From Dehalococcoidia bacterium (GTDB lineage: Bacteria; Chloroflexota; Dehalococcoidia; Dehalococcoidales; Fen-1064), in NCBI GenBank assembly GCA_011171075.1, contig DUFD01000005.1:1-53112 (forward strand): a DNA stretch of 53,112 nucleotides, read 5' to 3'. Positions 53,112-53,112 of the stretch are shown piece by piece (positions within the stretch are counted from its first letter, which is position 1; each line of letters starts with the position of its first letter). The notes beneath the pieces were generated by a model, which did not search any database, was not told where the DNA came from, and saw only the letters and a list, made by a program, of their open reading frames with translations. Made by a program: the position numbers and the translations under genes.

Positions 53112-53112
53112 A

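Noticed and set aside
1-53112. CRISPR array, prophage or insertion sequence
   Set aside because: No regularly spaced repeats, no transposase, integrase or phage structural genes are seen on either strand.

Overview
The window looks like the chromosome of an anaerobic, probably monoderm bacterium, most likely a Chloroflexota of the Dehalococcoidia type. This rests on gene content, not on a marker gene: a Tat-exported formate dehydrogenase with an NrfD subunit, a [NiFe] hydrogenase, a MetV/MetF methylenetetrahydrofolate reductase, 2-oxoacid:ferredoxin oxidoreductase, NuoE/F-type flavin modules and a lone RND pump. No oxygen respiration genes, phage, transposase or CRISPR array are visible.

Layout. 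1-5.7 kb: end of lexA, a small zinc-ribbon protein, a DUF3068 membrane protein behind a palindromic operator-like site, and an AbrB-like regulator followed by an RND transporter. 5.7-10.5 kb: two tandem type-B carboxylesterases, then a two-gene unit flanked by a 21-nt direct repeat. 10.5-23 kb: a selenium/formate region. It holds tRNA-Gly, a selenocysteine-containing formate dehydrogenase (in-frame TGA at 11563) with FdhB, NrfD, FdhE and TatA/TatB-like/TatC, then tRNA-Sec, and on the opposite strand selA-selB with a C_GCAxxG_C_C protein. 23.3-27.4 kb: [NiFe] hydrogenase small and large subunits followed by metV-metF, ending in a clear terminator. 27.4-32.6 kb (minus strand): hypF-hypC-hypD-NUDIX-hypE. 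32.7-35.1 kb: a methyltransferase, an HhH-GPD-like protein and a metallo-hydrolase. 35.2-35.8 kb: a hairpin-rich non-coding stretch beside tRNA-Pro. 35.8-41.8 kb (minus strand): a seven-gene operon, porC-porD-porA-porB-nuoE-nuoF-hoxU-like. 41.9-44.6 kb: tRNA-Arg and two cation transporters. 44.8-48.9 kb: a metallo-hydrolase, a crotonase and sucCD. 49-52.6 kb: a second NuoF/HoxU-like pair followed by an aldo/keto reductase-ferredoxin fusion. The right edge cuts a transaldolase-like gene.

How it fits together. Formate would be oxidised outside the membrane by a Sec enzyme whose decoding factors (tRNA-Sec, SelA, SelB) and export machinery lie within 13 kb; selD is not in the window. The hydrogenase has no Tat signal and its genes lead straight into metVF, which suggests a cytoplasmic enzyme linked to the methylene-THF step of the Wood-Ljungdahl pathway. 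The hyp operon supplies part of its maturation (hypA, hypB and the protease are not here). The Por-NuoEF-HoxU operon suggests 2-oxoacid oxidation wired directly to NAD(P), or the reverse reaction. The second NuoF/HoxU pair with a degenerate AKR-ferredoxin protein may be another flavin-based electron-transfer complex of unknown substrate. These links are inferences from gene order.
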